The notes under the pieces are model-generated. The model saw only the letters and a program-made list of their open reading frames with translations, ran no database searches and had not been told where the DNA came from. Positions 35,955-47,854 of a stretch of DNA of 64,000 bases are shown piece by piece (position 1 is the stretch's first letter; each line of letters begins with the position of its first letter). Origin of the DNA: Zeugodacus cucurbitae (Eukaryota > Arthropoda > Insecta > Diptera > Tephritidae). The translations under genes were made by a program, and so were the position numbers. Location: NCBI RefSeq assembly GCF_028554725.1, contig NC_071671.1, positions 62,855,001 to 62,919,000 of the forward strand, written 5' to 3'.

Positions 35955-36165
35955 AAAGTCAATTTCGAAGTTCGAATTTCGAGTTTGGTGGCCAACTTCG
36001 AAAAAACGGAAAATTCCTTTTTGTACTTATGACTCAATAGTTAATAGTAGGCTTAATTTCGAAGTTCGAATTTCGATTTTAGTGTCTAACTAACTTTTAG
36101 TGGTTAACTACTTTTAATTACTTATGTCTCAATAGTTGATAGTAAGATCAATTTCGAAGTTGTTG
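35955..36165. repeat. Tandem repeat, ~95-bp unit
   Basis: AATTTCGAAGTTCGAATTTCG at 35961 recurs at 36055 and, in part, at 36150. TATG-CTCAATAGTT-ATAGTA blocks keep the same spacing. Two full degenerate units and a stub. Confidence 0.8.
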
Positions 36166-38237
36166 ATGGAAGACTTTGGTGGTTTTTCTTATAACTCGTC
36201 CTTTCAAAAAATATTAGTTTGATCAAACCCCCAGTTGAGTGTCTTACAGTGGATGTTTCGGCTATATAGTTTCCTACTGGGAAACGTTGTTCAGTAATAT
36301 ATAATAGCGGTTGTACTTGTAGTACACTTACCCTAGGTTACTTGATCTCAAATGACTTGATGATTTATATGTATGTGTGTGTAGGTTTACTATATTTGCA
36401 GGCATATGTCTAGAACAGATTAATCTGTGCGGGTAATTGATTTGATTGTTTGATAGCATTTGTATATTGAATAGAAAAAACTGAAAATGTTCTTGGTCCA
36501 GTGTCGGTCATAATGATTGCCACGCTTTTGCATACAAATTAGACATGCATACGTACATATAGATCGCATTGTAAAATAATAATTTTGTAATAGATCTAGT
36601 TCATTGATATGGAAAATTGCTAATGAAAGGTATTATTGAGCAAAATATACTTTTTTTAACCTTAGTTACATTGTAGGTATGGTGTATTATATCAATAATA
36701 AATGCTTGGCGGTGATTTTATAAATTATTTTATTTCATTTTGTATTTTGTTTTAAATCCTACATTTTTTGCCTCTCTATGTAATATACATTTTGTATAAT
36801 CATTCTTTGCTACTCCTACTTTAGTCATCGTTTGATTTGAAATTCTTATTATTTCTCAGTAAATCATTTTCCATGCAATTGCTGTATAAGTGTTATATGC
36901 ATTATGCATTAACTGCGAATATCGAAACTAAATCCGATTAGTCAATCAATTTAGTTGAATTTGCTTAGCATAAATTATTTTACTAGTCACATTTTCAATA
37001 GAAAGTAGTGATTTTTTTTGAATTACCCTTATGGTGGGAATTTTTCTGGACTGTTTCACAGAGTATTTGCTTAGTTCTAAAATATTTATATTTTTTTATA
37101 ATATCTGTACGACATTTCAAGTGTTAATGAAATCGCATAAGTCACCTCACTTCCCTTTAAATATATAGAATGCATTATTTGAAAAACAAATATTTCGCAA
37201 TTACTGTCATAAATATGTATAGTATTTGCAACAAGGTCGCGTAACTTGTAGTATATACTTTATTTGTTACTCAAAAGCATTTTACATATTAGTAGTGTAT
37301 GAATATAATACAAGGCAGTGCTGTGTATAATACACTTTAGAATGTAATAAGTAGTTAATGCAGGAATTAAATGAACAAGCAGCTATTTCTATAATTATCT
37401 TAAGTAACAAAGCAGAAAAACAGAAAAAAATAATAATAAAACAAAAAAAAAGTACAGGAAACAGTAAACACTCTTGCCGGCAGACATTTCCTGAAATCAG
37501 CTGATATTTTCGCACAAAAAATATTGCGAATTTTCTAAAAAAAGAAATGTCTTTGTCTATGAATTTTATTTATTTTATTGTGTGAAAAACTGTCAAATAT
37601 ATTTTTTGATGACATTGAAGGACACGCTTCTAATCGCTGATTACCGCATCAGTCACGCACGTCAGCAATATTTTCTGTGGACAGTTTCCTGCATTTAGCT
37701 ATGAACCACCCACGCGTGGTATGCTCACTTAATTGTTGTTGCTGTTTTTGAAGGAAATAAAATAGATAAAAAATATGAAAATAAAATTATTTCGAGACGT
37801 TGTCAGCCGCTAAAATTTAAAATTATTTTGTTTTCTTTATTTTTTCTTAGCGACGAATTTTTCAATATCTTTTATATGATTGTCTCGGACGGAACTGTTG
37901 ATTAGCTTTTTGCGCTATTTATCGTTGAACATGCCACTTTATGTCGCACTGTCAACATTAAGTGTTTAAAACAACATATTCAATTTCATTAAGGCTGACA
38001 AAACTATTCGCTGTGGTAATATATTGTAAGAAGACTGATCTTTATTTATGTGTTTATGCTTTGAATTGGTTTATATATGTATTTGTCTGCTTTCTTTGAA
38101 TGAATTTTTTGCTTTCGGACTTTGTAGGTTTATTTTTAGCATTTTTTTATATATATATTTTGTGATGTTTTCAAGCAACATAAATAATATGTATGATTAA
38201 TCGAATGATTTTGTATATAAAAATTTAACTAAAATAA
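36166..38237. other. No gene seen
   Basis: AT-rich unique sequence with no repeat or exon that can be supported. Confidence 0.45.
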
Positions 38238-38239
38238 TA

Positions 38240-38571
38240 TTAGGTCCACAACTTTGCATCCGCCGTTTTCCAATAGATGTCTCTACGGTCAAGCACTGAC
38301 CGTATTAAAATCGATTTTTTTTATATCGATCTTGGATATTTTTATCAACAAAATATTTGTAGAGATCTGTTTGCATCTCAAACTTATTCCCAACTGAAAA
38401 TGTCACTTTTTGAGCCGAATTCTCGACATTTGCGGGAAATTTTGCTTCTCTTTTTTAATTCCAAGAAAAGTCCGGCTGAAGCTCATCGACATTTGTAACC
38501 GTTTTTATACAAGAAAAAGCCTTAATTTTTCAAAAAAAAAAAAAACGGCGGAAGCAAAATTGTAGACATAA
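38240..38571 (+). mobile_element. Deleted mariner element with both TIRs (332 bp)
   Basis: Terminal repeats TTAGGTCCACAACTTTGC (left) and the inverse TTATGTCTACAATTTTGC (right), both running on into TTCCGCCGTTTT-type sequence, lie between TA dinucleotides, as expected for mariner. Inside, a start codon at 38400 opens the mariner N-terminus (FEPNSRHLREILLLFFN, then SPAEAHRHL) and stops after 32 codons. The middle of the transposase is gone and a short AAAAAGCC..TTTTTC tail joins the right TIR. A related copy is at 60846. Confidence 0.85.
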
Positions 38572-38916
38572 TAAAAAATATAAAAAAAAAATTATATGTA
38601 TAAAATTTAAAAAAAAATATATGTATAATAGTTTTTCCATAACGACTAACCGTTTTGAGTGCACATAAACTACTTGATTTCATTTAAAAATCACAAACTA
38701 TATAACTTTACTCGACATTTCTAACTGCAGTGCTGGCTAGCGAGGTAGAGTGAAGGTCTTTAGTGCGGTGCTAATTGATCTGTTGCAGTCAATTAGCATT
38801 GAACTGCTGAAAAGTTAATATTACAGTGACGTGAACACGAGTATATCTCTTACAAATGACAGTAGAACCTTATTCAATGCGGCAGTTCTAGGTGTAATTA
38901 TCAATGACTTTGCTTG
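38572..38916. other. No gene seen
   Basis: Poly-A/T-rich then unique sequence between the mariner derivative and the retrotransposon 3' tail. Confidence 0.4.
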
Positions 38917-38947
38917 TCTTCTTCTTCTTAACTGGCGTAGAAACCGC

Positions 38948-39850
38948 TTACGCGGTTATAGCCGAGTCCACAACAGTGCGCCACGCATCTCTCCTTTTGG
39001 CGGTTTGGCGCCAATTGGTAATACCAAGTGAAGACAGGTCCTTCTCCACCTGGTCCTTCCACCGGAGTGGAGGTCTCCCTCTTCCTCGGCTTCCACCAGC
39101 GGGTACTGCATCGAAAACTTTCAGAGCTGGGGCACTTTCATCCATTCGAACAACATGACCCAGCCAGCGTAGCCGCTGTCTTTTTATTCGCTGGACTATG
39201 TCTATGTCGTCGAACAACACATACAGCTCATCATTCCATCTTCTGCGGTATTCGCCGTTGCCAATGTTTAAGGGACCGTAAATCTTCCGCAAAACCTTTC
39301 TCTCGAAAACTCCTAGTGCCGTCTCATCGGATGTTGACACCGTCCACGCTTCTGCACCATAAAGTAGGACGGGAATGATGAGGGACTTGTAGAGTTTAGT
39401 TTTTGTTCGTCGAGAGAGGACTTTACTTTTCAATTGCCTACTCAGTCCATAGTAGCACCTGTTGGCAAGAGTGATTCTGCGTTGGATTTCAAGGCTGACA
39501 TTATTATCGGTGTTAATGTTGGTTCCTAGGTATACGAAATTATCTACAACTTCAAAGTTATGACTGTCAACAGTGACGTGGGAGCCAAGACGCGAATGCG
39601 CTGACTGTTTGTTTGATGACAGGAGATATTTCGTCTTGTCCTCGTTCACCACCAGACCCATTCGCTTCGCTTCCTTATCCAGGCGGGAAAAAGCAGAACT
39701 AACGGCGCGGGTGTTGTTTCCGATGATATCAATATCATCGGCGTACGCCAGGAGCTGTACACTCTTGTAGAAGATTGTACCTTCTCTATTTAGCTCTGCA
39801 GCTCTTATAATTTTCTCCAGCATCAAGTTAAAGAAGTCGCACGATAGCAC
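38948..39850 (-). pseudogene. Reverse transcriptase C-part (YADD) and C-terminal tail
   Basis: Continues the same element in a shifted frame, 300 codons. It begins with CDFFNLMLEKI, followed by LLAYADDIDIIG, which carries the Y-A-D-D catalytic box, then the thumb region (NEDKTKYLLSS, YLGTNINTD) and RCYYGLSRQLKSK. The C-terminus has LRWLGHVVRMDES and a GRGRPPLRWKDQVEKDL tail also present at 6.1 kb. The initiating ATG is fortuitous, a product of the frameshift. Confidence 0.85.
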
Positions 39851-41369
39851 CTTGTCTGAAACCTCGTTTGGTATCGAACGGCTCGGAGAGGTCCTTCCCG
39901 ATCCTGACGGAGCTTTTGGTGTTGCTCAACGTCAACTTACACAGCCGTATTAGTTTTGCGGGGATACCAAATTCAGACATCGCGGCATAAAGGCAGCTCC
40001 TTTTCGTGCTGTCGAAAGCAGCTTTAAAGTCGACAAATAGATGGTGTGTGTCGATCCTTTTTTCACGGGTCTTCTCCAAGATTTGGCGCATGGTGAATAT
40101 CTGGTCAGTTGTTGATTTTCCAGGTCTAAAGCCACACTGATAAGGTCCAATCAGTTTGTTGACGGTGGGCTTTAGTCTTTCACACAGTACGCTCGATAGA
40201 ACCTTATAAGCGATGTTAAGGAGGCTTATCCCACGATAGTTGGCGCAGATTGTAGGGTCTCCCTTTTTGTGGATTGGGCAGAGCACACTGAGATTCCAAT
40301 CGTCGGGCATGCTTTCTTCCGACCATATTTCGCAAAGAAGCTGATGCATGCACCTTATCAGCTCTTCGCCGCCGTATTTGAATAGCTCGGCCGGCAATCC
40401 ATCGGCCCCCGCCGCCTTGTTGTTCTTCAAGCGGGTAATTGCTATTCTAATTTCTTCACGGTCGGGCAATGGAACATCTATTCCATCGTCGTCGATTGGG
40501 GAATCGGGTTCGCCATCTCCTGGTGTTGTACTTTCACTGCCATTCAGCAGGCTGGAGAAGTGTTCCCTCCACAAACACAGTATACTCTGGTCATCAACCA
40601 CTAGATCACCGCTGGGGGTCCTACAGGAGTGTGCTCCGGTCTTGAAACCTTCAGTTAGTCGCCGGATCTTTTCGTAAAATTTTCGAGCATTACCCCTGTC
40701 GGCCAGCTTGTCAAGCTCGTCATACTCACGCATTTCTGCCTCTTTCTTTCTTTTTCTGCAAATGCGTCTCGCTTCCCTCTTCAGCTCTCGGTATCTTTCC
40801 CATCCCGCTCGTGTTGCGGTCGATCGCAACATTGCGAGGTAGGCAGTCTGTTTTCTCTCCACTGCGAGACGACAATCCTCATCATACCAGCTGTTTTTTT
40901 GGCTTTTCCGAAAGCCAATGGTTTCGGTTGCAGCTGTACGTAAGGAGTTTGATATGCCGTCCCACAGCTCCCTTATACCGAGATGCTGATGAGTGCTCTC
41001 AGAGAGCAGGAGTGCAAGTCGAGTAGAAAATCGTTCGGCTGTCGGTTGTGATTGCAGCTTCTCGATGTCGAACCTTCCTTGTGTTTGTTGACGTGTGCGC
41101 TTTTCTACACAGAGGCGGGTGCGTATCTTAGCTGCTACAAGATAGTGGTCCGAGTCGATGTTGGGACCACGAAGCGTACGGACATCAAAAACACTGGAGA
41201 CATGTCGTCCATCTATCACAACATGATCGATCTGGTTGCGAGTGATTCGATCCGGGGACAGCCAAGTAGCTTGATGGATTTTCTTATGCTGGAATCTAGT
41301 GCTACAGATGACCATATTTCGGGCCCCGGCGAAGTCGATCAGCCTCAGCCTTTGCTTGTCGCTTTGCGT
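39828..41369 (-). pseudogene. Endonuclease C-end and reverse transcriptase N-part
   Basis: A frame of 495 codons after the first ATG at 41315, open in frame from about 41369. The endonuclease SDH motif lies near residue 55. From about residue 290 come reverse transcriptase blocks: NNKAAGADGLPAELFK, NYRGISLLN, CGFRPGKSTTDQIF and FVDFKAAFDS with the first catalytic aspartate. The frame breaks right after GFRQG (motif B) at about 39840. Compared with relatives a few bases seem lost there, shifting the rest into another frame. It is therefore a dead copy despite good sequence preservation. Confidence 0.85.
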
Positions 41370-42591
41370 TAAAAAAGAGAGAAGGAATATAAATATGTAT
41401 AATTTAATCTTTATATATTTGTTTAAAGTATTGTGCTAATTTTTTGGCTAATTGCGTCACTAAAAATATTTGTTTATCTTATTGCCTCACTCCCATGTTT
41501 ATTTGGATCTTCAAAAAACAATACTTATTTATTTTTATTTTTTATCCAACATAACTAACTATAAAAATAACTGTTATTAATAATAATTACTTACATATTT
41601 ATTTCCTATAATCAACTCGAGAAGAAAAAAAGCAATTACTTTAATTATAATTGAGTTGAAAATGCTTTTGAAATACTCAGAAAGATTGCGACATTATACT
41701 CGCTATTTGATTAAGTGTATTTACAACGAAATAAGTTTTAATTAACAATGAATGAATTCCAATATGGGTTAGTAGTTTTAAGTCCCAAGCAATTAATGAC
41801 AGGTGACTATTTCATACATTCAGACCAAAGGCAATGAAAATACTAAGAAAACTAATTAAATATTGAAAAATATAAAACATTACTAATACTAATTAATTAT
41901 GTAGTTGATTCCATGATCATTAAAATATACCGTTTAAATCTACATATATCTTGTAACAGTTTCCTATACAGGGGTTTCCCACTGATTTTCTCGATTCATA
42001 TTATATATTCAAAGGTTCTTGTGGTGTTTGTTTTGATATGGGCTGAAAATGGTAGAAAAACTTGTTGGAAATATTGAACGAAAGGACTAATGAAAATTTA
42101 AATTAAATCGAAATTAAATGACCTCGCACTTGTACAACTTTCAAATTGGTTAAACCATTTGGTAATGATTCTCCCATTGAATCTTTTTCAATAGCTTATG
42201 GAAAATGGATTTTCATTTAGGACATTCCAAATCATCCAAATCATCATATGATTGCTATTATTTTCAACCAAAATATTTAAAAAATTTCACTTCTACCAAT
42301 CCAAGATTTCTCAGAGAAAAAGTACAGCATCAAATACAGTATCCAAAATTTCTCGACATGAATATTTAATTTAGTAATGTGATTTGTAGAATTATATCAA
42401 TAACATAAAAATGTTTTTTGGATCGATATAGAACATAATTTAAAAAAAAAAATAAAGATTTTTTTTATATTTGGTGAGCGAGCGAACTTACTAAGAGAAC
42501 TCATAGAGATAATTATTTATTTTGTATTAAACCTCGTTAAAGGAACTGCAAACAGTCAACATCTAACACAACTGGTCAGTTACGCTTCCAT
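41370..42591. other. No gene seen
   Basis: AT-rich unique sequence between the retrotransposon 5' truncation point and a piggyBac-type MITE. Confidence 0.45.
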
Positions 42592-42880
42592 TTAACCCTA
42601 GACGGTCATCCTTCGTCAAAATGACTACGAACTATTTTATTTTCACTGTAAATATATTTTTAGAAGACTGTGAATTATTAATTTTAAGTTAAAAGAATAA
42701 AATTTTCCTTTTTATTTTTGACTTGTATTTATTAATAATGAAATAAATAAATAAAAAAAATAAAACGCGTTCATTATTTCGACTCACATCCTGCTGAAAA
42801 TAGATTTGAAATAAGTCGTCGTCATATTGACGAAGGATGACGTTAATGTACAAAAAAAAAGGATGACCGTCCAGGGTTAA
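42592..42880. mobile_element. piggyBac-type MITE, 281-bp body with TTAA ends
   Basis: TTAA flanks both ends. Inside them CCCTAGACGGTCATCC (left) matches CCCTGGACGGTCATCC (right, minus strand) at 15 of 16 bases. A second inverted block, CATCCTTCGTCAAAATGAC versus CATCCTTCGTCAATATGAC, continues the arm on the other side of a small insertion. TTAA duplication and a CCC start are hallmarks of piggyBac elements. No transposase remains. Confidence 0.8.
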
Positions 42881-43369
42881 GAGTGTTAATAATAATCAGA
42901 AATCTAAAAACACTTCCTTTTAAATTCAGTCTTCATAAGTGTATAAGTACAATTGTAAGTTATTCACGGATCACATGTTTTCCTCAGCCTAGTTTGATTA
43001 ATCCATTGAACTTCAGTGATCTTCATTTGTCTGAGACACGACAAAAACTTACCGTTACCTCATTTGTATGCCTCATACATGGATTTCTAAATCAGTTGAA
43101 TTACTGCAAGCCACCAGCAGACTATTGATGCAAAATAGTGACAATAGTGAAATAATCATATGCAAAATGCAGTTTGTTAAGCATACAAAAAGCACACACA
43201 CACATAAACATGGACAAAAAACATGTTCCAATCAACAACTGTGATTTACAATGCACAATTTATACGTAAGCTGTCAGAGCCAGTATAGCACGCGTCAATT
43301 GGTACAATGTATCGCCACCGTCGCCAGCCTCCACCTTGCCGCTTAGACAATTTATGGCGGTTTGCTCAC
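42881..43369. other. No gene supported
   Basis: The 81-codon plus-strand frame at 42883-43128 is unrecognised. A CACACACA run lies at 43195-43203. Confidence 0.4.
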
Positions 43370-43414
43370 CTTACGGCGATCATTTGCTATATCCGCACGC
43401 GGGCGATACAAAGC
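43370..43414 (-). CDS. Weak candidate 45-nt microexon
   Basis: On the minus strand an acceptor with a pyrimidine-rich tract (TTGTGTCTCTGTGTCAG) and a donor (CGTAAG|GTGAGC) enclose 45 bases. Of the three frames only frame 0 is open (ALYRPRADIANDRRK). The local GC content is high and the exon would be phase 0-0. No partner exons were found on the minus strand nearby, so it may be chance. Confidence 0.18.
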
Positions 43415-44708
43415 CTGACACAGAGACACAATTCTATGTGGCAAACTGGGACATTCTGCAGTGCACACAAATGCATTGCGGTTGTTGTAGTATTAAAAAT
43501 AGTAAAAACAGAACTTAAAAATAAAAGTTGAAAACTAAAATAAGTTGATGTAGTTGTCTGTAGTGTACGCCTACCGCCGTTCACTCACAACTGCATTGGA
43601 CCAATGGTTCACGCAGTCGTGCATGCATTGATTGTCCAGCCACTAGTGCATACACAAACATATATTTGATGCAACACAATTGACATGGATTATACAGTGA
43701 ACATGGAACGGTTGGTCAATTGTCAACGGCGATGACAACAAAACGATCTAACCAAACAGTTCATCAGTCACTTGAATGTCTCTTTGTTAAATTAAAAAAA
43801 TAAATAAATAAAAAGAAGAGTAAAAAGAATTACAACAACAATGAAACAGTTGTAAATGAAATTTAATAGGCGTGCCACCCAACTCAACAGTTCCTCCACA
43901 ACAATGCATGCAAATTCATTTAAAACTCATTTATGTAATGCAACACTGCGACATTTACAACGCACCAGAGATATCTTTTGCACCTAATTACATACTTATA
44001 TATATGTAAATATGTATTTTATTTTTTTACTGTTGATATGCCACATCTTTTTTATCTTTTATTATCACTTTTGCGCTTTTGTTGTTTGACTATTGTAGCA
44101 TTTGTTGTAGTTGCTACCGCATGCAAGAGATGAAAAGCGATCAGTAAAATTATCATTTATATTACGATCAGCTGCTGCTAATAGGCACATAACACGTGTT
44201 CGCCTGTAGGCCTCCTCCAATTGTCGTTCAGCTGCACTTTATCGTTCGCCTTTGGTTCGTTTGATTGAACTCAATTCAAGTATTCTTTATTGCAAGTGCA
44301 ATTGTACGAGTATACTTATATGTATATGTACATCGAGAATTATTGATCAAATGTCGCCTAATTGAATTGTATGGCAGTTAAATGGGTTTTGTAAAATTCG
44401 TTTTTATTTTTTTTTATGAAAATTGAGCTGATCTCTCTTTGAGCGCCCATATTCGTTCTAATTTCCATTATACATAAATAATTTGATTGTGTAGCTCAAG
44501 GCAAATGTGGTAAATTAATACAATTTAGTGGAAATGTAGAGTTGACTTTTTACAATTGGTCATTGTACTTTATACTTAAGTATTTGAGTACATCAACTAG
44601 GCGGTTGAGAGTCATATAACGGGGTTCAATTGCTTTCGGGGATTTAAATATGAATGTACATATATTCAAAATATAACTTTTATCATATATTTAAGCCCCC
44701 AAAGTGAC
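43415..44708. other. No gene seen
   Basis: GC-moderate to about 43.75 kb and again near 44.2 kb; otherwise AT-rich. Nothing supported. Confidence 0.4.
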
Positions 44709-45160
44709 TTAACACGTTGACTGCCAACTACGAGGTAACTCGTAGTATGTTTTCCCTTCCAGGAAGCCAACTACGAGTTATCTCGTACTACCTAAAACTA
44801 CCACTTTTTGTGTAGTATCGATAAATGGCTTCTGGGAAAATAAAAACTCAAATACAATAAATAAAGCAATATATTATTATTTGTGGTAGTTTTTAAAACA
44901 ATTTCCCACACAAAGGGCTGGCTTCTCTGGACAGGCTGGACAGAAGTGCCTACCTACTAAGATATAATTCGTAGCGTTCTTTCCCAGACGCCAACTACGA
45001 GATAACTCGTAGGTCCGTTTTCTCCATAAAAAAACATCATATTTGATTTTTGATGATACCAATGATCTAGAAATAGAGTTTTTAGTAATATAATGTGACA
45101 AAATCAAAATGTCATTTTTGGACAGTTTTCAGAAAATGGCCTTGGCAGTCAACGTGTTAA
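44709..45160. mobile_element. piggyBac-type MITE with three internal palindromes
   Basis: TTAA flanks a 444-bp body with perfect 15-bp terminal inverted repeats CACGTTGACTGCCAA. Three internal palindromes share CTACGAG-N4-CTCGTAG (44728, 44771 with one mismatch, 44995), and a fourth decayed one may be near 44954. TTAA ends and TGACTGCC-type TIRs are typical of piggyBac-like elements. The frame on the minus strand is not a transposase. The palindromes could be transposase-binding or structural sites; that is inference. Confidence 0.85.
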
Positions 45161-45439
45161 TAGCTTGTCAAGTATAAGTCAATATTGGTTTTACAGAGCG
45201 ATGGTATAAACTACGGACAAAATTTTCGATATTTTATTTCATTGTTCCCCCCAAGACCAATTTAAAAGCTTCCAACTACCATAAAAAGTCGCAGTATTAA
45301 ACTGTGAAGATGCCCTTTTGAATTTGTTGGAGATGTAAAACATATAATTCAAGTCGAACAGAAGAAAAATAATGAAATTGTTAGTATTTCGGATTTATTA
45401 ACTCTATTTTGGTTTGTAGTTAGTTTGAAGGTTTGAGTA
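45161..45439. other. No feature seen
   Basis: Short AT-rich spacer between the MITE and the Tc1-like relic. Confidence 0.4.
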
Positions 45440-45700
45440 GATCTCGGTCTGTAACTGTATCTTATGAAGACCACCCTCTCGATTGATGTTGACAGGACTT
45501 TTTCAGCATAGCCGACCTTATTTCGTCAATAGCGCTACTAATGTTGTTATCGAACTGCCCACAAGTTGCTGGGATAAATGGTCCAAATCTAATGGCCTTG
45601 ACGGTACTTGACGTACCCCCATGCATTGTAGTCTAACAAAGTCAAATCTACTGGTCTAGGTACTTAAAATCTTTCCCGATATGATTCTATCATCCTGTTG
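45440..45700 (-). pseudogene. Tc1/mariner-type transposase relic, C-terminal half
   Basis: Reading the minus strand across shifting frames gives LAQQDDRIISGK, then PRPVDLTLLDYNAWGYVK, which resembles the PRSPDLTPLDYFLWGYVK block with the last catalytic aspartate in insect Tc1/mariner-like transposases. Next come NNISSAIDEIRSAMLKK and an RGG-type end. Several frameshifts and stops interrupt it. This lineage is distinct from the SETMAR-like mariners elsewhere in the window. Confidence 0.6.
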
Positions 45701-45749
45701 AGCTAGAAGGGTTCCTAGTCTTCTATGTGTTCGAAGCTAATATTGGTTT

Positions 45750-45889
45750 GCTGTGTTCAAAAAAAAAATAACGGGAATTGTAAAAATTAAAATTTCACTA
45801 TTTTGAAGGTGACAACATGTAGACGAACGAATATTTTTTTTTTTTTCAAAAAACGGAAATTACACCTATTTTTTGAACCACACATATGC
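45750..45889. mobile_element. Possible very short mariner derivative (~140 bp)
   Basis: The left end GTGTTCAAAAAA..TAACGGGAATT matches the mariner terminal repeat at 2.1 kb in inverse. About 100 bp on, TTTTTTGAACCACAC could be the opposite end. The interior is low complexity. One end is well supported, the other is weak. Confidence 0.4.
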
Positions 45890-47854
45890 ACTTCGAACAA
45901 AAAACCTATGTGTACATACATAACTGTAAAACATTTTTGACATTCTATAATTATTTTTGAAGTGTTTATGTATATGTAAACGATCTTTAAGCGCATCAAA
46001 CTGATGATTTCCGTTTGCGCATGCGCAGATGTGCATTATGTGTCTACGGTTTTTCAAAAAGCTAATACAAAAACAGCAGCTGAAAGTTGTCACAGCCACA
46101 CCTGGCTGTTTGGCTGTTTACAACCCTGAGCTTAAAAAAAAAATCATTATTTTTTGACAACGCATGCAACCATATGACACATGCGATTTACCAACATACA
46201 TACATATAAACTGTTGTTTTTAATAACATTGACCTAATCCCGTCAATTTCGTGGTGGTTTAACGAGTTCCCATTGCACGATCCGACTGTGTTTCGCTGAA
46301 ATTAAGCATTTCTCCACACAGTTTGCCGCCGCTGTGCTAATTTGCTCAATGAGTACGTTGTATGAAGATTCCCAAAAAATAGCAGAAAAAAGTAACTACA
46401 AAAACAAATTAGTGAAAAAATATTGCCAAACAAAGTACAAAGTAAGTAGTCTACTTTCAGTGCTGCATGATTATATACATTCGGAGCTGAGAACACGTTT
46501 GCCACAAATTTTATGCAAAATTTAAACTAACGCACTTTAAAGCTGCTGAATTAAGCCGGCGACACGTTAAGTGGCAAAATAATAAACTTTGCACAAACAA
46601 TGCACAGATGAGAGTGTACAGATATATGTATAGTGTATTTGTGAATTTTGTGTAAAGAAAAGTGGAATGAATGAAGAGCCAGTTTGCGCATAAGCGCAAT
46701 ATATACACATATATTAACACTTGTGTCTATGTAGGTGTAAGTGGATTTCTAAGTTATATTTCGTGTCTGTTTGAAGAGTGCTTACGGCAATTTATTTAAA
46801 TATGTTTAACATTTTCTTTTTTGGCAATTCTGCGAATACAATTCTTCTTCCAGAGACAGTAAATATATGTATATATGTTTATCTACATAAATATGCTCAA
46901 TTTATACATGCGAGTGAGTTTGTGTGCGAGCAGACAAACTCATTTTGCCTTTTCTAAATTTATTCGTCAAACTCCGGTTTTAAAGCTGTTGCTTCCGTTG
47001 GCAAAATGATTTGTTGTTATATTTGGTTTAGATATACATATAAATAACTACACATATATGTATATGTAAATATATATGTTTCTCTTTTCTTTCAAACCCT
47101 AAAATCGTATGATTTTTGGATTACTCACACCAGCAGATCCACATAACGTTTTCGCGCAAGCATATATGATATATATGTATATCACTTTGTATATAGTAAC
47201 ATGCGTATATTTGTTTGCGTACCTGTGAATTTTGAATGAACTCGCGCGTATGTTAATTTCAATGCCGTTAAAACTGGTTGTAGACTTTGGCAAAAAGCAA
47301 GCCAGCATGCTACAAAATTGTATGCAAATACATATAGTTATATACATATATACATATGTATTTACTTACGTCGATCGCTTATGGTTATAATGATTATTAA
47401 CTTTGTTGTTTTTCTGCGCGCGCTTACTTCATTTGGTTTGTAGGGTAACATGCACGCTTAGCCAATTTTTTTTACTGAGCTATTGATGTTTGATGTGAAA
47501 GATTTAGCAGAAATCTGCAAATGAATGAAAGCATAAGTTCAACGTACATACAATGCCCGTTTTTTTGCTTGCTTACCCGCTGAAATGAAAGTAAAATGTA
47601 TTTATTAATACATATGCGCTTTAAATGAAAAGTGTTAAACAATTCATTTTTATCCAACGCTGAGGTCAAATCATTATAATTAACACTGAAATTTGGTTCA
47701 AAGAAAGCCAAGTAATTACAGTTTTTGAGTTCAAGTCATGCCAACTGCAATGGAAAAGTGATGTGTAATTATAAATTTATGTATGCAAAATACAGTAGGT
47801 ACTGGATATGAGTTAAGCTTTTAATTTTGAAAGCATAAAAAAGGGTTTGGTGCC
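45890..47854. other. No gene firmly supported
   Basis: AT-rich with TATG/ATGT microsatellites near 46.87 and 47.05 kb. A weak exon candidate is listed separately at 46349-46441. Confidence 0.4.
46349..46441 (+). CDS. Weak candidate first coding exon, 31 codons
   Basis: ATG opens MSTLYEDSQKIAEK and a lysine-rich continuation (KNKLVKKYC), ending exactly in phase 0 at AAA|GTAAGT. The start context is poor (CTCAATG) and there is no promoter signal. Composition is A-rich, which by itself yields lysine codons. Listed only because the donor is good and in frame. Confidence 0.12.

Larger units (their letters stand above)
38917..41369 (-). mobile_element. RTE-like non-LTR retrotransposon, 5'-truncated (2.45 kb)
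   Basis: Minus-strand element. From its 5' side it has the end of an AP-endonuclease domain (NIDSDHYLVAAKI, with the conserved S-D-H), a linker, a reverse transcriptase, and an arginine-rich tail. It is truncated at 41369 inside the endonuclease and ends with an AAG-repeat tail at 38917, after a 3'-UTR of only about 30 bp. Such short tails and the protein order suggest an RTE-type clade; the clade is inferred, not tested. The 6.06-kb fragment belongs to the same family. Confidence 0.85.

Noticed and set aside
39028..41372. Several plus-strand frames of 65-116 codons across the retrotransposon
   Set aside because: Antisense shadows of the minus-strand endonuclease/reverse transcriptase frames.
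44619..44645. GGGTTCAATTGC-like sequence resembling a tRNA B box
   Set aside because: No A box, acceptor stem or anticodon stem could be fitted around it.
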